Origin: JBOHSA01 sp050732995 | GTDB taxonomy: Bacteria; Gemmatimonadota; Gemmatimonadetes; Gemmatimonadales; GWC2-71-9 | Length of the DNA stretch: 8,695 nt | NCBI GenBank assembly: GCA_050732995.1 | Contig: JBOHSA010000092.1 | Location: forward strand, 1-8,695 | Direction: 5' to 3' | Part shown: positions 7,775-8,695 of the stretch, piece by piece | Numbering within the stretch: the first letter of the stretch is position 1 | How the letters are laid out: each line of letters begins with the position of its first letter | Translations under genes and position numbers: made by a program | Notes under the pieces: generated by a model | The model's database searches: none | Seen by the model: only the letters and a program-made list of their open reading frames with translations | What the model was told of the DNA's origin: nothing

Positions 7775-7803
7775 CATATGCCACCGAGCACGGAAAGTGT
7801 CAA
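7775..7803 (-). promoter_or_regulatory. Probable sigma70-type promoter of the susC-susD-like operon
   Basis: On the minus strand a perfect TTGACA (7798-7803) is followed after 17 bases by CATATG (7775-7780), which matches the -10 consensus TATAAT at three positions and is preceded by TGG, an extended -10 TGn. Transcription would begin near 7768, leaving a leader of about 50 bases before the ATG at 7719. The -35 match and spacing are good but the -10 is weak. The consensus for this organism is unknown, and the Bacteroidota-type TTTG/TAnnTTTG pattern is not evident here. Confidence 0.5.
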
Positions 7804-7866
7804 GAGCGCGCTGGCGCGGCGCGGCCCTGGGGGTCATCTTAGCCTACCGGTCCGTCCGAGGGTCTC

Positions 7867-8253
7867 GTGAAGATTCACCGGATTGCCGGCTGGCGGCGCT
7901 GGGTCGCGTGCGTGCTGGTGCCGGGTTACGTCGCAGCCTGCACCGTGTGGCACGAGCAGGGCGTCGCGCCGGAGCAGGTCGTGGCCCGGGACCACCCCAA
8001 GCGCGTGCTGGTCACGCGCCTCGATAGCTCCCGGCTCGTGCTCCGGCAGCCGCGCGTGGCGGGCGACCGGCTGCTCGGCGTGTCGGCCGGGGTCGAGGTG
8101 GGCGTGCCGCTGGCGGACGTCGCCCACGTGGCCGTGTCCAAGGTCCACCCCGCGAAGACCACCATGGTCGGCCTCACCATCGTGGGGATGGCCGTCGTGA
8201 TCGGCTCCCTGTTCGCGGCGGCCTTCGGCGGCTCGAACATCTACGAGAACTGA
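7867..8253 (+). CDS. Small putative lipoprotein with C-terminal membrane segment
   Basis: This 128-residue protein is not from a family I can name. It begins KIHRIAGWRRW, then a hydrophobic stretch ending YVAAC, a good match to the lipobox, giving lipidation at Cys25. Residues 45-95 look beta-rich (PKRVLVTRLDSSRLVLRQP, VPLADVAHVAVSKV). A hydrophobic helix follows at about 98-118 (TTMVGLTIVGMAVVIGSLF), then a short tail ending GGSNIYEN. The start is GTG, with GAGGG (7858-7862) 4 bases upstream, a modest ribosome binding site. The gene is divergent from the susC-like gene across a 147-base gap and lies 5 bases before the DUF72 gene, so these two plus-strand genes are probably one transcription unit. 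Its plan (lipobox, two short beta-rich stretches, late membrane helix) resembles the lipoprotein encoded at 2663-3145. It may be an envelope protein of Gemmatimonadota type; no function can be assigned. Confidence 0.78.
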   Translation: MKIHRIAGWRRWVACVLVPGYVAACTVWHEQGVAPEQVVARDHPKRVLVTRLDSSRLVLRQPRVAGDRLLGVSAGVEVGVPLADVAHVAVSKVHPAKTTMVGLTIVGMAVVIGSLFAAAFGGSNIYEN

Positions 8254-8258
8254 CGCGC

Positions 8259-8695
8259 ATGCGCCTGGTCGCCGGAACCTCGGGCTACAATTTCCCCGAG
8301 TGGAAAGGCTCGTTCTACCCCGAGAAGCTCGCGGCCGCGAAGATGCTCGCGTTCTACGCCGAGCGGCTTCCGGCGGTCGAGATCAATTACACGTTCTACC
8401 GGATGCCGAACGCGAAGACGATCGCGGGTTGGCGCGCCGCGACGCCGGACACGTTCATCTTCGTGCTCAAGGCCTCGAAGCGCATCACCCACGACGCCCG
8501 GCTGCACGAGGTCGAGCAGCCGCTGCGCTACCTGTGCGACACCGCGCTCCAGCTCGGCCCCCAGCTCGGGCCGCTGCTGTTCCAGCTGCCGCCCTTCTTC
8601 CCGAAAGATACGGAGCGTCTGGGCGAGGTCCTGCGGCTGCTGCCGGCGGAGATCCGGTCGGCGTGGGAGTTCCGCCACGCGTCGTGGTTCGCCGA
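8259..8695 (+). CDS. DUF72 (YecE-like) family protein, 3' partial
   Basis: The frame is open from ATG 8259 to the right edge, giving 145 residues of a family that is usually about 230-300 long. Family landmarks are clear: GTSGYNFPEWKGSFYP (6-21), VEINYTFYRMP (40-50), FIFVLKASKRITH (66-78), LGPLLFQLPPFF (103-114) and WEFRHASW (136-143). DUF72 proteins are predicted to adopt a TIM-barrel-like fold, and their biochemical role is not established. The conserved charged and polar residues (Glu41, Asn43, Lys71, Gln109, Glu137, Arg139, His140) fit a conserved pocket. The start is set by the conserved GTSG motif, which usually lies within the first ten residues. No strong ribosome binding site is seen; with only 5 bases after the preceding TGA, translation is probably coupled to the lipoprotein gene. 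No signal peptide is visible, so the product should be cytoplasmic. Confidence 0.93.
   Translation, partial: MRLVAGTSGYNFPEWKGSFYPEKLAAAKMLAFYAERLPAVEINYTFYRMPNAKTIAGWRAATPDTFIFVLKASKRITHDARLHEVEQPLRYLCDTALQLGPQLGPLLFQLPPFFPKDTERLGEVLRLLPAEIRSAWEFRHASWFA

Noticed and set aside
7720..7803. Extension of the SusC-like protein to an upstream TTG at 7803
   Set aside because: That codon is part of the TTGACA -35 box, and the extension would put 28 residues before a classical signal peptide whose ATG has a good ribosome binding site.
7820..7866. A TAGCCT (7840-7845) as a -10 box for the plus-strand lipoprotein gene
   Set aside because: No reasonable -35 box lies 16-18 bases upstream, so the match is no better than chance.
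1..8695. tRNA, rRNA, CRISPR, insertion sequence, phage or toxin-antitoxin signals
   Set aside because: No transposase, integrase, regularly spaced repeat array or RNA gene signature was seen; the sequence is almost fully occupied by the genes listed.

Overview
This GC-rich window looks like a stretch of chromosome from a Gram-negative, probably environmental, bacterium. A SusC/SusD-type outer-membrane uptake pair, a Vps10/sortilin-like Asp-box beta-propeller protein and small lipoproteins with a C-terminal membrane segment together suggest Gemmatimonadota or a related high-GC phylum. That placement is an inference from gene content and style, not a database match.

Layout: (1) 1-2659, plus strand: the 3' part of a large secreted or periplasmic Asp-box (BNR/Vps10-like) propeller protein whose start lies upstream of the window. 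(2) 2663-3145, minus strand: a small predicted lipoprotein, convergent with gene 1 and with only 3 bases between the two stops. (3) 3164-3251: a purine/pyrimidine-rich array of 8-base repeats in inverted orientation that can fold in two competing registers. (4) 3258-4664 and 4675-7719, minus strand: a SusD-like lipoprotein and a SusC-like TonB-dependent transporter, 10 bases apart, with susC first in transcription order. A plausible sigma70-type promoter for the pair lies at 7775-7803. (5) 7867-8253, plus strand: a second small lipoprotein, divergent from the susC-like gene. (6) 8259-8695, plus strand: the 5' part of a DUF72 (YecE-like) gene, cut by the window end and starting 5 bases after the previous stop.

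How they work together: the minus-strand genes form a probable transport operon, susC-like, susD-like, then (across the hairpin array) a small lipoprotein. The SusC-like beta-barrel and the SusD-like surface lipoprotein should form one outer-membrane complex driven by TonB. No carbohydrate-active enzyme, peptidase or regulator is visible beside them, so the substrate cannot be read from context. The two small lipoproteins on either side of the transport pair share an overall plan (lipobox, short beta-rich domain, one transmembrane helix near the C-terminus) and may be distant relatives. No RNA genes, insertion sequences, CRISPR arrays or phage genes were seen. I found no clearly undescribed system; the most unusual element is the inverted repeat array between the susD-like gene and the downstream lipoprotein gene.
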